Counted from the first letter of the stretch, positions 32,201-43,110 are shown. The stretch is DNA of 64,000 nt from Nansenia antarctica (GCA_963989245.1 OZ022339.1:29162382-29226381), one strand, 5' to 3'. Notes: generated by a model not told the origin, from the letters alone. Made by a program: numbers and translations.

Positions 32201-32589
32201 ATAGAAGACACAATGGCTGCCTCCTCGCCCATCAACGCCAAACAGTTGCGCTTCAGGGTTCTCCAGTCCCAGAACTCCGGATCGAAAGGCCATTGGGTCT
32301 TCAAGGCCAACAGCAACTCACAGCGCAGTGAATTGGGTACTGGTAGATTCTCCTCCTCAAGCTTCTGGTCCGGTTCGTTGTAGAGGGATTCGACTGCGTA
32401 ATATGAGTCGACGGTAGGTTGGAGGAGGAACTCTGTTAGTTGGCACGCCCGTTTCATCTCCAGGTCTGTGGGGAGAAGGCAGGAGATCGTTTTGCAGATG
32501 GTGCTCTTGCTGTCTGTGTTGTCACTGGAAGCCATTTTCAGGGCTTGAACGCACATTTCGATGCACACCGGCAATCCCACCTCTTGCAC
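26293..32589 (-). CDS. znf292: znf292 giant terminal exon encoding the zinc fingers
   Basis: One 6.3-kb exon codes 2098 residues (protein residues 335-2432). I count about 16 finger-like units: two near residues 530-580 (starting MQYCVLCDKEF and YTCPICADSF), five in a cluster at about 667-817 (CPVTNCQKVF to CKMANCGKIF), one HCCPFEDCTRSY unit, an atypical C2HC unit VICRRCFREFSSTKSLGGHL, two around FKCEKENCEYGF and YPCHICPKTF, and a final group from YRCVHEGCVAAFTIQQNL through FKCESDSCDRVY to YPCMIKGCDSV. An AT-hook-like KKKGRPRK lies near the C-terminus, and the last part (PIGFEGSLLDFLE, VKNVKIVIDKTF, LLKQLQDM) is conserved with mammals. The acceptor TTTTTTTTAG directly precedes GTGCAAGAGG. Confidence 0.95.
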   Translation of the reverse strand: MQEVGLPVCIEMCVQALKMASSDNTDSKSTICKTISCLLPTDLEMKRACQLTEFLLQPTVDSYYAVESLYNEPDQKLEEENLPVPNSLRCELLLALKTQWPFDPEFWDWRTLKRNCLALMGEEAAIVSSIDDLNDTDVGEGEASDKGPEFKDLEDFLLNTTNELNEISDEREKNREAKKLREKGFVSARFRNWRAYMQYCVLCDKEFLGHRIVRHAQKHFKDGIYTCPICADSFDNKEVFEPHVTSHVKKSCKERLAAMKATRKLSKPPQSPGRQSNSIKETTVVKVEPQANVSPAKATTSPCLNHTSAATVQLSPPPKPGQARCDTEFTEDCVCPVTNCQKVFKFFRNLVAHVKAHKNDEEATRFLELQRQKVVCQYCRRQFVNVTHLNDHLQIHCGTKPYNCIQLNCTGSFNSNSELLMHRRQHAEFKAMCMFPNCERIFNEAYLLYDHEAQHYLTFTCKMANCGKIFYSQAQLRLHLENHDVSEVSITSENHLNPTQVETLAQCVPRPVESCAAFVRLERINTQAYMKDVMILSGSSTSRKPEVPKEAFPVKVKHSVESMLNCIANPMEEPQTCYTPLVQPTLESGDGNLSPEAPRAHHNMVANGENPQYPFTANPLEGNLKEEQGSGLAHIYQKVLPQILPTPEVKIKSEKPFLLQPCRNSPGGNADEHCCPFEDCTRSYSTSKSLSRHVKKTHTDFFEEWKLAKKYKKVAKITSRKDRPSVGPSQAPNDPASHHHLSPLCNNTGIQPMEYPMAYSSSPASCYPLSTDPAPITTPMINTSAYPPWGNTAGLMQSEMSQPWSSSAMNNCYADPYQQNEYPSRSLTHWQPETYHAAPGHPPDRREKDHALAVIHGGPIPHVSSESSLMSQYVSSSLMLDNGVQMHNGGQPYAMMQPEFNANAVDDQLMRKGSSGMIAQLSNGDNMAAVGSMPVGSYQGPYAPNVTPSHSATPPRPLMDIPSKAMSHDGQIAPSGSIVGIIKTENIAHMISPGYENQMDSSRDGMLSPQSAVPTDFSYEDESFPAESEAIPSEEKSVDETKKGKRSSKRTKWPAIIKDGKVICRRCFREFSSTKSLGGHLSKRSQCKPIEEIDLTADLPMSFLDFLNDPHVPEANGAAMLNLQNGEFPLEDGSLSTIKPSDLTQPDVQKPTKSHSSNNSSSVLTGAQPHNNSPQSNGSQNENMRPNTASTDALCPDDHLMEIQKAFQRLDLVEAAQERMLQEKCPPSATNEPSPSDATSTNDQAITQPLLVLKTKVKKEEQPRDKGPKPFKCEKENCEYGFMTKEALFRHLWKMHDYTPEMIEELKKTPVKFSPYPCHICPKTFTRTTGLRIHYEKVHRLTKAEMIKLKIGYRKSRSSNTAVESEGNSSQENVSSVENVSLVENVFPVVSTRIKQEPLDDYAIGCQMEATDQEGHSNAYEVITAGNAVLEGSTHHVTVERVHPQPQPPQNNMVNSDRSPDGLASPYRVGAANEEQPIATTLKVDHTPVLKQQLDQGDTVAEQEAGLGSLTSVSQSTEDAAVSSVLAVKPSPEKANSSKHMKLKEELPGQRKESPQKRLGMKMGDGDAFSPYRPYRCVHEGCVAAFTIQQNLILHYRAMHQSSLPPSAEIPDAEKAGAFGGQEGVVHDKEVRCQVKDCSRIFPEITSLVQHYLLLHKFTRDKTTAMMSSMYVGTFQCDRPECTLPCASVEKYIEHIKNYHKEINISERGSVDQTFKCESDSCDRVYTTRHNLLRHMMKKHDFVGDCKTLQQQSRTAEGSPTNGKENIENKLKMKKKNAKKKDVRSVNHWTSFGKPILKSQDEASTMCTKKSSLQYPCMIKGCDSVERAERNIFRHYTTHGLSERYIEDQRSLFIFCKKYSRSRFKDANKSEGMSTESSSEEKDDQDDDSDTESSKVNSCQEPDSFDDVTESEAKASNEEESSESQASTLGEVKKKGRPRKSEQTPVPRPSQERKSTLRNRSTVKVNCVTENSELVTAVPQEEQSESTVDPDSFQPIGFEGSLLDFLESSHPPKRKINDGSGPELPLKRQRTTLLAKTANIMFDNELIPLVDFRNPLNLKSVKNVKIVIDKTFSCGADLLLKQLQDMRPMVIIERWLYS

Positions 32590-34241
32590 CTAAAAAAAGA
32601 AGAAAAAAGAAATGAACACAAAACAAAACAAGTTATAAGGATACGTGGAACAACATGTTTTTTCTCACAGGTGCATTCTACATTTACATTTTTGCCATTT
32701 AGCAGACGCCTTTATTCAAAGCAAGAAATACATTTGTCTGCGGAGGTGAATCATCTATCCATCAGTCATCGTAAGAAAAAGTAATCTATGTTATGACCAG
32801 GGGCCATTAGCAGTTACAATGCTAGAAGAACAAAGAATTACTTATTTTTTCCCTTCAATTTACAGAAGAGAAACTGTCCAAGGGGGAAGTGGGGATGAGG
32901 AGGTCTCATGCAATATGTAATGGATATGACATGAAAGGACAGGATCTCACCTCTGATTGGATGACTTTGATGAGGAAGAGGATGTGACAGACACTCCGTG
33001 AGAGCAAGGCCATCTTCTTGCATTGATCCAAAAAAGCATCAGCTGAAGACTCCAAGCGCATCAGTAGCTTACTCCAGAACAATGTGAGCTCCCTGCGAGG
33101 CAGATAGACAAACTAAGTTAAGTCTGTGACATACATCCCATCCATCTTCAATGGAGAACAATTGCTTAAGCCTTGTCTGTGAAACCGGCCCACAGTATCT
33201 AATGCATCCTCATTAAGTTTTTAGATGTTGCTTGTGTGTTTATAAAAAATAAAACATGTTAGATGCAAAAGTTGAGATTGCCGAAATACAGACAAGAGAG
33301 ATCATAATTGCAGTGTCATAGCAACCAGCTACATACAGAGAGGATCTTTCTATCACAACAGGTAGTCAGACACCAGTTCCCTATTTTGTGGTTTAAGACA
33401 CACAAGATAAATGACAAAATACATAACCAGGAGATAATACACTGTAGTCAAGACAGACCTTTAGATTTCATTGCTAGTTATTTAAGTAAAGAAGTGGGAA
33501 TAGTACTCACCAGGCACAATACATATCTCCCTGGAGAAGCTGTCGCTTGAGGAAGGCAGAGCACAAACAGAGCGCTCCTTCCTCGTCCCCCTCTGACTCT
33601 AGGTTACAAATCATCTCCAACGCATCTTTGCAGTCTACTTGCGCAATCTGGCACAGAGAGATAATATCAGTCATGAATGAATGAATCATAATGATACGGT
33701 TTAATTGTTGCTACTCAATGTATACTTTTCAATTAAATTAGGTTACTGTTATGCCTCTTAAGTGAAGATGGAATCACTCAGATAACACTGTGACCTACAT
33801 TTACTTAACACTGTTATTACATGGTAATAGAGTTCAGCCGTTTCAACTTTTACAGAAGTAGCAGAGGGACTGCAATCCCTCGTTGCTAATTGTTTACATG
33901 AGTAAATAGTGCTACTACACGGGTTGAGAGAAGCTTGATGCGCTAAATTATTCAATAAACTCAAATAGCATTCCCTCACCTCCTCCATGAGCTGCTCCTG
34001 TGTTCTCGCCATACACAGGCAAACAAGGTATGTCTGCTTAAAGTTTCCTTTTCCTTCATAAGCTGGATTCTCCGAGCACACCTTCGCCAGGACAGCCGCT
34101 TTCTCAGCTTGATTCTCTTTGATAAGGTGCTTTATTCGCATATTAAGGAGTGTGGGACCCTCCGATTGCAGAAATTCATGAACTAGAGAGCAGAGGAGAG
34201 ACACAAACTGGGTCAGCATTTAGCTCTGGATTGAATGAATG

Positions 34242-34281
<40 letters not shown>

Positions 34282-37200
34282 CCTCTGTCAATGTCAGGTA
34301 TCTCATTGGAGAGTATGCAGCTCAACGTGGGGTTGGTCCACACGCCGTGCTCCTGTGCTATAGCCGATAGCATATGAAGCTGTGTGTTCCCAGTCTCTTG
34401 CAAAAGGCAGTGTGCCAACTGTAAAAGACAAAATCATTTTCCACAAACTTTTGTCCTGTATTTGTCCTGGTGTTCCTAAGTTAAGCGTTTTGTATCAGAT
34501 TTAAAATAACAATTATTTTTGGAATGTAGTAAGTAAACAAACATACTGAACACAATCCAACAAGGCCCACATTCTGATCAACACACTTTCAGAAATGACT
34601 TTCAACTTGAAAATAGGTTGTAACACGTCAGTTTCCCCCCCCCCCAAATCCGCCTAATAAAAACTTTACTTTATCTTCACAATCAGCTTGTCAGCTTTTC
34701 ATTCCTTGTCAAAGATCACAAAGACCTGGACTAGATCAAATCGCTCTCCAAGTTTTACTCCTTTGCTATGAAATGTCAACCAAGAAAGAACAAAAAAATA
34801 AAATAAATAGAACAGCATAGGAGATACTGACCTTCACTGAGGACTGGAATTCCTCCCATAAGGCACCAGGGACGTGATCAGGCAGCGAGAGCAGAAGCTC
34901 TACACAGCTCCTGCGAATCAAACACACTCGTTTAATAAGTTTGCTCTGGTGTTTCAAGTCAATGTGACAGTTACGGGTGCATATGGCGTTACGCTTTGTA
35001 AACGCCCAGTAGTAGGGTATGGGGAGGCTGTGGTGTAGGAGGTAGTGCGGGTGTCTAATGATCGCAAGGTCGGTAGTTCGGACACCGGCTGGCCACATGT
35101 CGAGGTGTCCTTGGGCAAGACACTGAATCCCAAAATAGCTCCTAATGAGCGGGCCGGTGCCTTGCATGGTAGCTTGCCGCCATTGGTGTGTGAATATGTG
35201 TGTGAATGGATGAATGAGAGGCCATTGTAAAGCACTTTGGAATAAGGCGCTATATAAGTCAGTCCATTTAGGGTATGAACAAACAATCTGTGTTTTTTTT
35301 TCTTTACACAAGTTGAATAAGCATATATACACCACTTCTGTAATACCACAGACCACCCAACTCAACTGCTACGCCGTTACATTGTGATGATGTCAATGGA
35401 GGAATTACAGAGCTACAGGGCGACAATTGAGTGAGAATTTTACTAATGCAGTTCGACTTTGTGGTAAAAACTCTCTGGCTGGACAACACGGACACGGACA
35501 TCAGAAATAAGGCGACAGATAAATGCGTTCCGTTACGGACGACCCTCACGGATTACGGCCTAAGGAAACCAACGGCAGATATTGACATTGTCTTAATGAG
35601 TGCTACTCACAGTGCTAGCTTTTCAAGTACGAGGGGCACGTTCTCACACTGGCAGGAGAGACAGGAGGAGGCCTTTGCATAACTGAGGATGGCCACTGTG
35701 TACACCCCCAGGAGTGGCAGGGGGGCCTCATCAGTCTTCCATCGACCTGCATGCTCCACAAGGATCTACAAGCACAAGGTCCATGACACACATATAACAA
35801 CGTTATCAACAAAACAGAGACCTACAGACACAGAATGCAACATTATTATTGTAGTGTTCCTCTATAATAACAGATATCACAGACAGAGAATGCAACATTA
35901 TTATTGTGTGTGTTCCTCTATAATAACATATTACAGACACCGAATACAACTAGGGATGCACGATATTATCGGCCCGATATTGGGAAATTAATGTTACTAA
36001 ATATTTATCGGTTTTATTACATTTTAGCCGATATAGAGCCGATAATATGAAGCCGGAAATATTTCCGGTTCCGTTTGTCGCGCTCATGATGCTGCGCCTG
36101 CGTACAGCCATGCAGTCAATTAACGGTAAGCTAAGGTAAATAGATAGCCAATGTTAGCTAGTGCTAATGTTCACCATCTCTGTAGTCTGCTCTAAAATAC
36201 GCAATCAAACAGTGCAGGCAACCCGTGCTGTTCTGTGAATGAGACGAGCTATTGACTGATGGCTTTCTACTGCCAAATCATATTATTATTACAGCAAACA
36301 TGTCGGTAGTTTGGCATCTGTTCTCTGAACAACAAGGAGGCTAATTCCGACATTGACTTCTGTTTTCGTTTTCGCGATTTCAAAATAAAAGCGCGAGCTA
36401 AGCGTTGTTGAAAATGAATGACACATCGCTAGTCAACTAACACAGCTTGTTTTGTGAGCCTGCTAACAATGTAAAGTAGTGTTCTAGTTAACTAGGTAAC
36501 AATGTAAAGTAGTGTTATAGTTAACTAGGTAGCAGTGGGGATTACTCACCCAATCCATGCATTGCAATAGTTTGGCTTGACTAGCGAGTGTGATGTGATT
36601 TTCAACAATGTTGAAATGTATTTCCTTTAAATAAATGAACATTTGAAGAGTCAGAAGTGTTCTCTTTGTTGTGTTAACAATAGTGATGTAAGTTAGATTT
36701 GGTGAGATCACTATGGAATATTAAATCATCAATCTTTGCTCACTACATAGCCTTTCTTACCTTCAGGTGTGCATGAACTACAGGTTATCAACTGTGAAAT
36801 TATATCTGTTCTCATATCGGTTATCGGCCATGAGAAGCGGGTAAACATCGGTTATCGGTATCGGTTGGAAAAAATGCATATCGTGCATCCCTAAATACAA
36901 CATTATTATTGTGTTCCTCTAGAATAAAATATTACAGATACAGAATACAACATTATTATTGTAGTGTGTCCCTCTATAATAACAGATATCACAGACAGAG
37001 AATGCAACATTATTATTGTGTGTGTGTTCCTCTATAATAACATATTACAGACACAGAATACAACATTATTATTGTGTTCCTCTATAATAACATATTACAG
37101 ACACAGAATACAACATTATTATTGTGTGTGTTCCTCTATAATAACAGATATCACAGACAGAGAATACAACATTATTATTGTATATGTTCCTCTACAATAG

Positions 37201-37654
37201 CATATTACAGACTCAGAATATGACATTATTAATGTTCCTCACCTCAACAGTAACAGACATGAGCTGTTTTTCTATTAGGCCTAAATCATATTATTTGGCA
37301 GATGAACGATGCCTGCTTGCAAATTAGTCCCTTGTTTCTCTGCCAGATCAAGGATCTAGAAACAAGACAAACTAATTTGCAAGCATCCATCATTAACACA
37401 CCACCGCCTTCTAGCCTAATTGACACATAACAAGCTTTTAGTCATCATAATTTATTTATTTTTATTTTTATTTATCCCTGATTTTAATTAGTAATGTGTG
37501 TCAGAGAAAATGACACATCTACATTAAAATGGTTGTAACCAACATCAACAAACAAGACACAAAGGCGAATACATCTGAATGGAAAATGATAGCTCTCTCT
37601 CTCTCGCTTCCACAGAGTGGTTGTAGTTAAGTTTTTCTCTGTGCTGCCGTGCAC

Positions 37655-37692
<38 letters not shown>

Positions 37693-39644
37693 TGTCGAGG
37701 GAGAACCTGTACGCTCGAGGCCCATCATGATTAACAGTGGTCTGCTGCTAGATAAAGTGTGATAGTGGTCTCCATGACAACGGCTATCCATCACTGCGGG
37801 TTAAGATGGCAGAGGACGGATGAGACGAACTAACATAACGTAGCCCTTTAATACAGTCAAATACATCAAAGACCGGCTTCCTTTGAAATAGCCTACATAG
37901 GACTGACCACAACAAACGCCTGTGGAGTCGAGCCTACGTGGTTGGCCTACATAGGACCTTCTCAATCACTCTACGACTCAGTAAGCCACAGTACACGTAT
38001 AGGAAAAAGTACAGACATAGGAAAGAGTATGGGTATTCAAATCTGCAAAGCTTTATTTGCAGTCTACATCTATGAATTAAACATCTTCAAAGGAACACTG
38101 GATAGGCTGATGAGAAAGGATTTACTGCAGGCGAACGTGTAATTACACTATGTAATTATTACTACTGTAATTATACATTTTAATAAGCCATTTCACTGCA
38201 GTTACTTACACTTTATTTTACACTAGTAATAATCTATATAATCATAACAGTTGAGACCAATTCTACACATGCATTCATACAGGCTAGGCCTACTCTCTGC
38301 CCTGTCGACCACCCTTCCCCCCGTCTCTCCATCACCACTCCGGGGGGAATCCTAATCTCTCCTCCATGAGAGAGTCTCCTACCTAGGTCTTCCAAGGACA
38401 GCCCTTTTGATGGCATGCAATAGGGAGATCCTTTTACAATGTTACACACGTGTAAACACACACCTCAGTGATTAGGAAGTTACAGGGCACTGCACCTCCG
38501 ATGAGACGACAACAACAACAACAACAACAACACATGTAAAATCTTATGCAAAACTCATGTGCTCTGAGAATACATGACAAGACATCGTGATGGTCAGGGG
38601 AGGAGCTGGGTGTGGAAAAGTTGCAACGTGTGCCATTTATCCTCTTTATATAATGCATTTCGGGTGAAATATTTTTTAGCAGTAAGTGCAATATCTAGAA
38701 ATGTGTAACAATCTTTCACTTATGCTGAACTAAACATATTTTTGTGGGAGGATAGCATCGCTGTGAAATTGAGGTGCCATCTACCAAGATCTATGAGATC
38801 AATAAAGTCTACATCTTGCACAAAGAAGGGCTTCAAACACGCCCACTACCCGCTGAAAGGCCTAACGCATTGAATAATATTGTTTTTCCCGAAAATACGA
38901 ATTTGGATATTCTTTGATTAACTTTAACTTTCATAAATATGTTCCATCCACACCGACACCCCAGAACAGGCCTCTCGCTGGCACATCAATACTTTGATAT
39001 AAGCCACAATGATGATATGGAAAAAATGTTCACATTTCTATCTATAAATGCACATCTTTACACAAGGTGTGGGAAGTTTTCAACATCATCAAACCTGTCA
39101 CATTCGTGCGTTAATAAAAATGCACAATATTTTGCACAATATCTCCATCTCGCTTCACAATGAATGATCAAATGGACCCTCATCAACTAGCTAACTGCTG
39201 CTAGCCACATTCATCTGTTAGCTAGCCAACTAGCTAGGGGAAAAATTGAGTTACGCATGAAAACAACTCAAAGTAAAAACGTCAAACAACCATCATCAAA
39301 AACGAACGATGTCTACTGTCCATTACCGAATATCTTTATACACGTATATATCTTTCTATACGGTTTTTCTCCCGGTGTGGGACAGGGCTAGCGAGCTAGC
39401 GACATTGTTGTAGCTAACGTACACGCCAGGCAGGCAGGAAGCCCAGGCTGGGAGGCTGCAGAGGGATGGGACCGCTGGAGGAAAACATGCCTACCTGACA
39501 AAACTCCTGGCAGAAATGCGACGAGGCTTCCACGGGCGGTTCGGTGCTGTCTTTGAGTGTTGCGGTCAATTCTTGGAACCGCTCGCGGAGGACCTCGATC
39601 GCTCTCCTTGTGTCATATTCCTTCTCTGTCTCTCCCTCCGCCAT
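26293..39644 (-). CDS. znf292: Zinc finger protein 292 (8 exons)
   Basis: Very large nuclear C2H2 zinc-finger protein, a DNA-binding transcriptional regulator linked in humans to neurodevelopment. Coding exons 5'->3': 39495-39644, 35611-35765, 34832-34910, 34283-34418, 33980-34182, 33511-33647, 32951-33092, 26293-32589. All junctions are GT/AG with consistent phases; total 2432 residues (human 2723, also 8 exons). Exons 1-7 encode the alpha-helical N-terminal region (FCQEFCQ, APLPLLGVYTVAI, LLNMRIKHLIKENQ, FKQTYLVCLC, VDCKDALEMICNLESEGDE, GDMYCAW then ELTLFWSKL). The start MAEGETEKEYDTR is the only in-frame ATG before a CpG-rich leader. Intron 1 is long and filled with repeats and a hAT element. 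Shorter than human mainly in the poorly conserved linkers of exon 8. Confidence 0.96.
32675..32825 (-). mobile_element. SINE family S copy in znf292 intron 7
   Basis: Minus-strand copy with ATGGCCCCTGGTC and GCTTTGAATAAAGGCGTCT; tail CTAAATGGC. Confidence 0.65.
34242..34278 (+). repeat. (AC)n microsatellite at the znf292 exon-4 donor
   Basis: About 18 CA units ending a few bases from the exon-4 donor at 34282. Confidence 0.9.
35021..35270 (+). mobile_element. tRNA-derived SINE, family T, copy 2
   Basis: TGTGGTGTAGGAGGTAGTG head, GGTAGTTCGGACACC B-box relic, TCCTTGGGCAAGACACTGAA body and CTATATAAGTCAGTCC tail, in znf292 intron 2. Confidence 0.8.
35822..37235 (+). repeat. About 50-bp minisatellite in znf292 intron 1, split by a hAT element
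   Basis: Units of ACAACATTATTATTGTGT, TTCCTCTATAATAACA and ATTACAGACACAGAAT. Two to three copies lie left of the transposon (35822-35950) and about six right of it (36894-37235). Confidence 0.85.
35951..36893. mobile_element. Nonautonomous hAT element, 943 bp, perfect 8-bp duplication
   Basis: Starts TAGGGATGCACGATAT and ends ATATCGTGCATCCCTA, flanked by AATACAAC on both sides (35943-35950 and 36894-36901). It contains a family-F foldback copy (about 36400-36650) and no transposase frame. Confidence 0.9.
37270..37425. repeat. Inverted-repeat hairpin in znf292 intron 1
   Basis: GATGCCTGCTTGCAAATTAGT pairs with ACTAATTTGCAAGCATC, and CTTGTTTCT with AGAAACAAG; the loop is about 20 bases. Probably a small foldback transposon. 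Confidence 0.65.
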
Positions 39645-40905
39645 CTTCACAACAATCACGGCCGCGTACGCACAGATGTTACGCTGCCAGACGTGCACGC
39701 GCACGGACACGCCAGGCCAGACGTGCACACGCACGGACACGCCAGGCCAGGGGGGGAGGGGAGAGATGCGGTGATAGGGAGGGACGACATCCTGTAGTGT
39801 CAACAAAGCATCATTGACGTGACCTTCCAAATGACACACAACAACATGCCGGATGATTGATTTTGGCCTGTATAGAATTCATGAGAATCATGTCATGTAG
39901 GCCTACTATATGGGCAGAGATCTGTGCCACTAGAATCTGAATCTGAATTACTGACTTTGAATTTGAATTACTGACTTTGAATTTGAATTGCTCAATTAGA
40001 ATATTTTTTTTAAACTTTGAATCACATAATTTGAATTTGTATTCAATTCAGTTATTCTAGTTAAACAATACAAATTCATTTTTTTAAATTCAAATTGAGC
40101 AATTCAAATTCAAAGTCAGTAATTCAAATTCAAAGTCAGTAATTCAGATTCAGATTCTAGTGGCACAGATCTCTGCCCATACTACTACACTGATACTGAA
40201 CTCATGTTGCGAACTACTGTTTGAGGTGAGTTCATAGTGTGAGTGTCCGACCTAGCGAAAGGTTGAACCGGCCTGAACAAATGCATAGATTATATGTGTA
40301 AATAAGCTTATAGCCTATGGGCAAAACGCTAGGACATGAAAACATTTTCAAGACCTCATTCCACTTAACTGTCATGTGGCTGTCTAGTGTATTTACATGG
40401 GTCATAAACACGCATACAACCATACAATTTCAAGGCATCAATTACTCACAGTACACTATAGGAGAAATAATGTGGCAACACATTATGCATAATGTTAATA
40501 TTTTATTGCAATTTAATTTCATACAGTTTAGTCTAATGATTTGATCAACACATTACATACGTATATATCACCACTTCACATCATCACAACCAAGACATAC
40601 AAGCACTACCCATATAAGGCTCTACTCTCTACATCACATCACAATGCTTTTCTAATGCTAATCTGTTGATTAGTCACAAGCAAATACAATTTATATCAAA
40701 GTAATCTAAAAGCATAAATGCACATCTTGTAATAGCCTATATAGACCTAAAAGCTTACATAATACATAGAACTAAAAGCATCATTGTACATCTTCTAATA
40801 CATAGAGCTACAGTATTGCCAGTTACGTGTATAGATAGTGTATATGTGTATACAGTATAGATGTTGTATTTGCCGAAAAGACTTCCAGGTGTTCTAGGTC
40901 GACGT
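39645..40905. other. znf292 promoter side and spacer to cga
   Basis: A CpG-rich block (39640-39780) upstream of the znf292 ATG holds two 30-bp repeats (39688-39747, with CAGACGTGCACGCGCACGG). Beyond it lie a long foldback element (39909-40181) and AT-rich sequence with a possible cga poly(A) signal near 40500. No gene seen. Confidence 0.5.
39909..40181. mobile_element. Long foldback element (arms about 110 bp)
   Basis: The left arm begins TATGGGCAGAGATCTGTGCC and the right arm ends GGCACAGATCTCTGCCCATA. Inner parts repeat GAATTACTGACTTTGAATTT twice on each arm. CTACTA flanks both ends. Confidence 0.85.
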
Positions 40906-42153
40906 TTATTTTGACTTGTGATAATAACAAGTGCTGCAGTGGCAGTCGGTGTGGTTCTGCACCGGTATTCCCTCAATGTTGACCTGAGAGAGGGGGATGA
41001 GGAGAGACAATGAAAGAAAGATAGATTGAGATCGCTTTGAAATCCCATCAAAAGGGTTCATTTGTTCATTTTAGTCCACACACAATTAGTTTTAGTTTAG
41101 TTTAGTTTAGTTTTAGTTTAGTTTATTAGTTTATTATATCGAGGACAATCCAAATACATGAACCATATAAAATACAGTAAAAAAGGAAGCGTTAGCCTAG
41201 TCGGCTAATTTTCAGCTGAAGTCCCCGGCCAGTTACAACATGGCATCCTGAAAAGTAATGTCATTTGTTAAAATAAAACATTTCAATATTCTAAGAACAC
41301 GTGGCTGAGACAAGGTACCCCAACATCACACTTGACAAAAAACACAAGTAAGCAAGCTGAGGTGATTACAAGCGGCTACAACAAACACCACATACACACT
41401 TATGGGGACAGCGACATTTCAAGCACATAGAAGCCATAGGACAATTACAGGCCACACAACATTGAGCACTTACAAACAGCAATACATTAAACAAAACAAA
41501 ACATACAAAAAAGGCATTATGGAGAGGCAGCACAGAGAGGGATTAATGAGGACAAGTATAGTTCTGTGTCAGCCAGGCTTTCATGTGTGTTGTGAAGGTG
41601 GAGTAAGTATGTATGTCTTTGAGTTGGTTGGGTAGTGAGTTCCAGTTTTCTATTGCTATCACTGAGAAGGATTGTTTACTGAAGGTGCTTTTCCTGAATG
41701 GAACTATAAGGTCACCACGAGAGGTGCTTCTGGTGGGCCGTAAGCTGTGGTCACGCTGGTTTATGAAAGAGGTAAGCGGGGGAGGAGCTTTGTGCAGAAT
41801 TTTATGGATGAGACAGATGTTTTTGTATTTGATGGTGTCTTCCCAGCTAAGGTATTTACATTTGTCTAGGATGGTACAGTAGTGTGTGCTGTTAGAGCAA
41901 GCCATCTTTTGATCACACAGTTTTTCATAGTTTTTTTTTGCAACACCAGGTGTTGCCTTTTCCAATAGTGGATAAAACAACTAAACAGCTAAACATGAGT
42001 TTCGTGTTACTTTTAATTCATCCTATTTGTCTACTTAATAATGTTCCGAAAATAAACAGGCATACCTCAGGGCATATGTTGAGTTAAAAAAAGAAAAAAA
42101 GAATCCTTCTAGCATTGTGTCTGCCAATGGCCCCTGGTCCTAGCATACTTTTT

Positions 42154-42187
<34 letters not shown>

Positions 42188-43110
42188 CTGATGTATAGAT
42201 GATTCACATACTTTAGACAAATGTACTTGTTGTAAGTGGCTTTGGATAAAAGCGTCTGCTAAATGGCAAAAATTAAAAAATACTAAACAGGTTTGAACCC
42301 CTTATTCCTTATTCAGAGGGGATCAATAAACTAATAGTTAACTGTCTATTAATCATTTATAAACTCTTAGGCCTGTATTATTGTCAAATAATTGTCCCAA
42401 ATACCTGCCATTGGCCCATATTATGAGCTGAAGATAATCTTACCCTGAACATGCTCTTTGCGACGCAGCACGTAGCCTCTGAGGTGATGTTCTTGGGGAC
42501 CAGCATGGTCTTCTTGGACCTCAGGGGCGTGGGGTAGGCCCTGGAGAAGCAGCAGCCCATGCACTGGTAGACAGGGGCGCCACGCCTGGAGAAGAAGTCG
42601 TTCTCCTTCAGTTTGCACTCCTTACAGCCCACTAAGAAGAGAACGCCAAAGAATATAGAACCAGAATTTAGAACTTTTAAAAACAGAAATTAGAACTTTT
42701 AGTAACAGAATTTAGAACTTTTAATAACAGAATTTAGAACGTTTAGAAACAGAATATAGAACTTTCTGTATCAGTCTGATCTGTACACTGTATACAGGAC
42801 TACACACTCTAATTGTATCTCTGTTTGACTTGACGTTGTAAGCATGAAGTGAGGTAATGTGAATGTAAATCAACAGATATTTTCTTCTACCATATCTCAT
42901 CAATATATGTACACATGTGAATTGGTTTGTAAGTGATGTGCACCATAGAAAAAAAACATAGGCCTACTTTCACAGCCCCAACCGAAGTGATTTTTGAGTG
43001 AAGTCAATCTTACCGTTCGCCATGTCGTTGTTGGGGTAAGACTCTGTGATGTAAAGACATATATACAAGATCAGAACAGACACTCCGGCGGATTTCAATG
43101 AGGACATCAT
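40906..43110 (-). CDS. cga: Glycoprotein hormone alpha subunit (3 coding exons)
   Basis: Common alpha chain of pituitary LH, FSH and TSH, secreted as a cystine-knot heterodimer with each beta chain. Coding exons 43014-43110, 42444-42631 and 40906-40983 give 120 residues. The N-terminal signal peptide (about residues 1-24, hydrophobic VSVLILYICLYI) precedes YPNND. All ten cysteines are present (35, 38, 56, 59, 60, 87, 88, 109, 111, 114), as are both N-glycosylation sites, N80-I-T and N105-H-T. QCMGCCFSRAYPTP, PKNITSEATCC and HCSTCYYHKS are family signatures. Two adjacent ATGs (43105-43110) occur; the first is taken. Exon-2 5' UTR runs to an acceptor at 43129, and a noncoding first exon lies near 43311-43358. 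Confidence 0.96.
41098..41135 (+). repeat. TTTAG/TTTTAG short tandem repeat in cga intron
   Basis: About seven units of AGTTT or AGTTTT. Confidence 0.8.
41543..41980 (-). pseudogene. LINE-type C-terminal fragment in cga intron
   Basis: 145-residue open frame containing ISW-like PLLEKATPGV, YKNICLIHKILHKAPPP and IENWNSLPNQLKDIHTY, then FTTHMKAWL. This resembles the region after the reverse transcriptase domain in fish non-LTR retrotransposons. It has no start context or upstream domain, so it is read as a 5'-truncated copy rather than a gene. Confidence 0.6.
42100..42275 (+). mobile_element. SINE family S copy
   Basis: CTGCCAATGGCCCCTGGTC, a GAT trinucleotide expansion (42159-42186), then AAGTGGCTTTGGATAAAAGC and CTAAATGGC. 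It lies in the cga intron just before exon 3. Confidence 0.7.

Noticed and set aside
41543..41980. 145-codon frame as a host gene
   Set aside because: The sequence type is the C-terminal end of a non-LTR retrotransposon; no start context or conserved neighbour.
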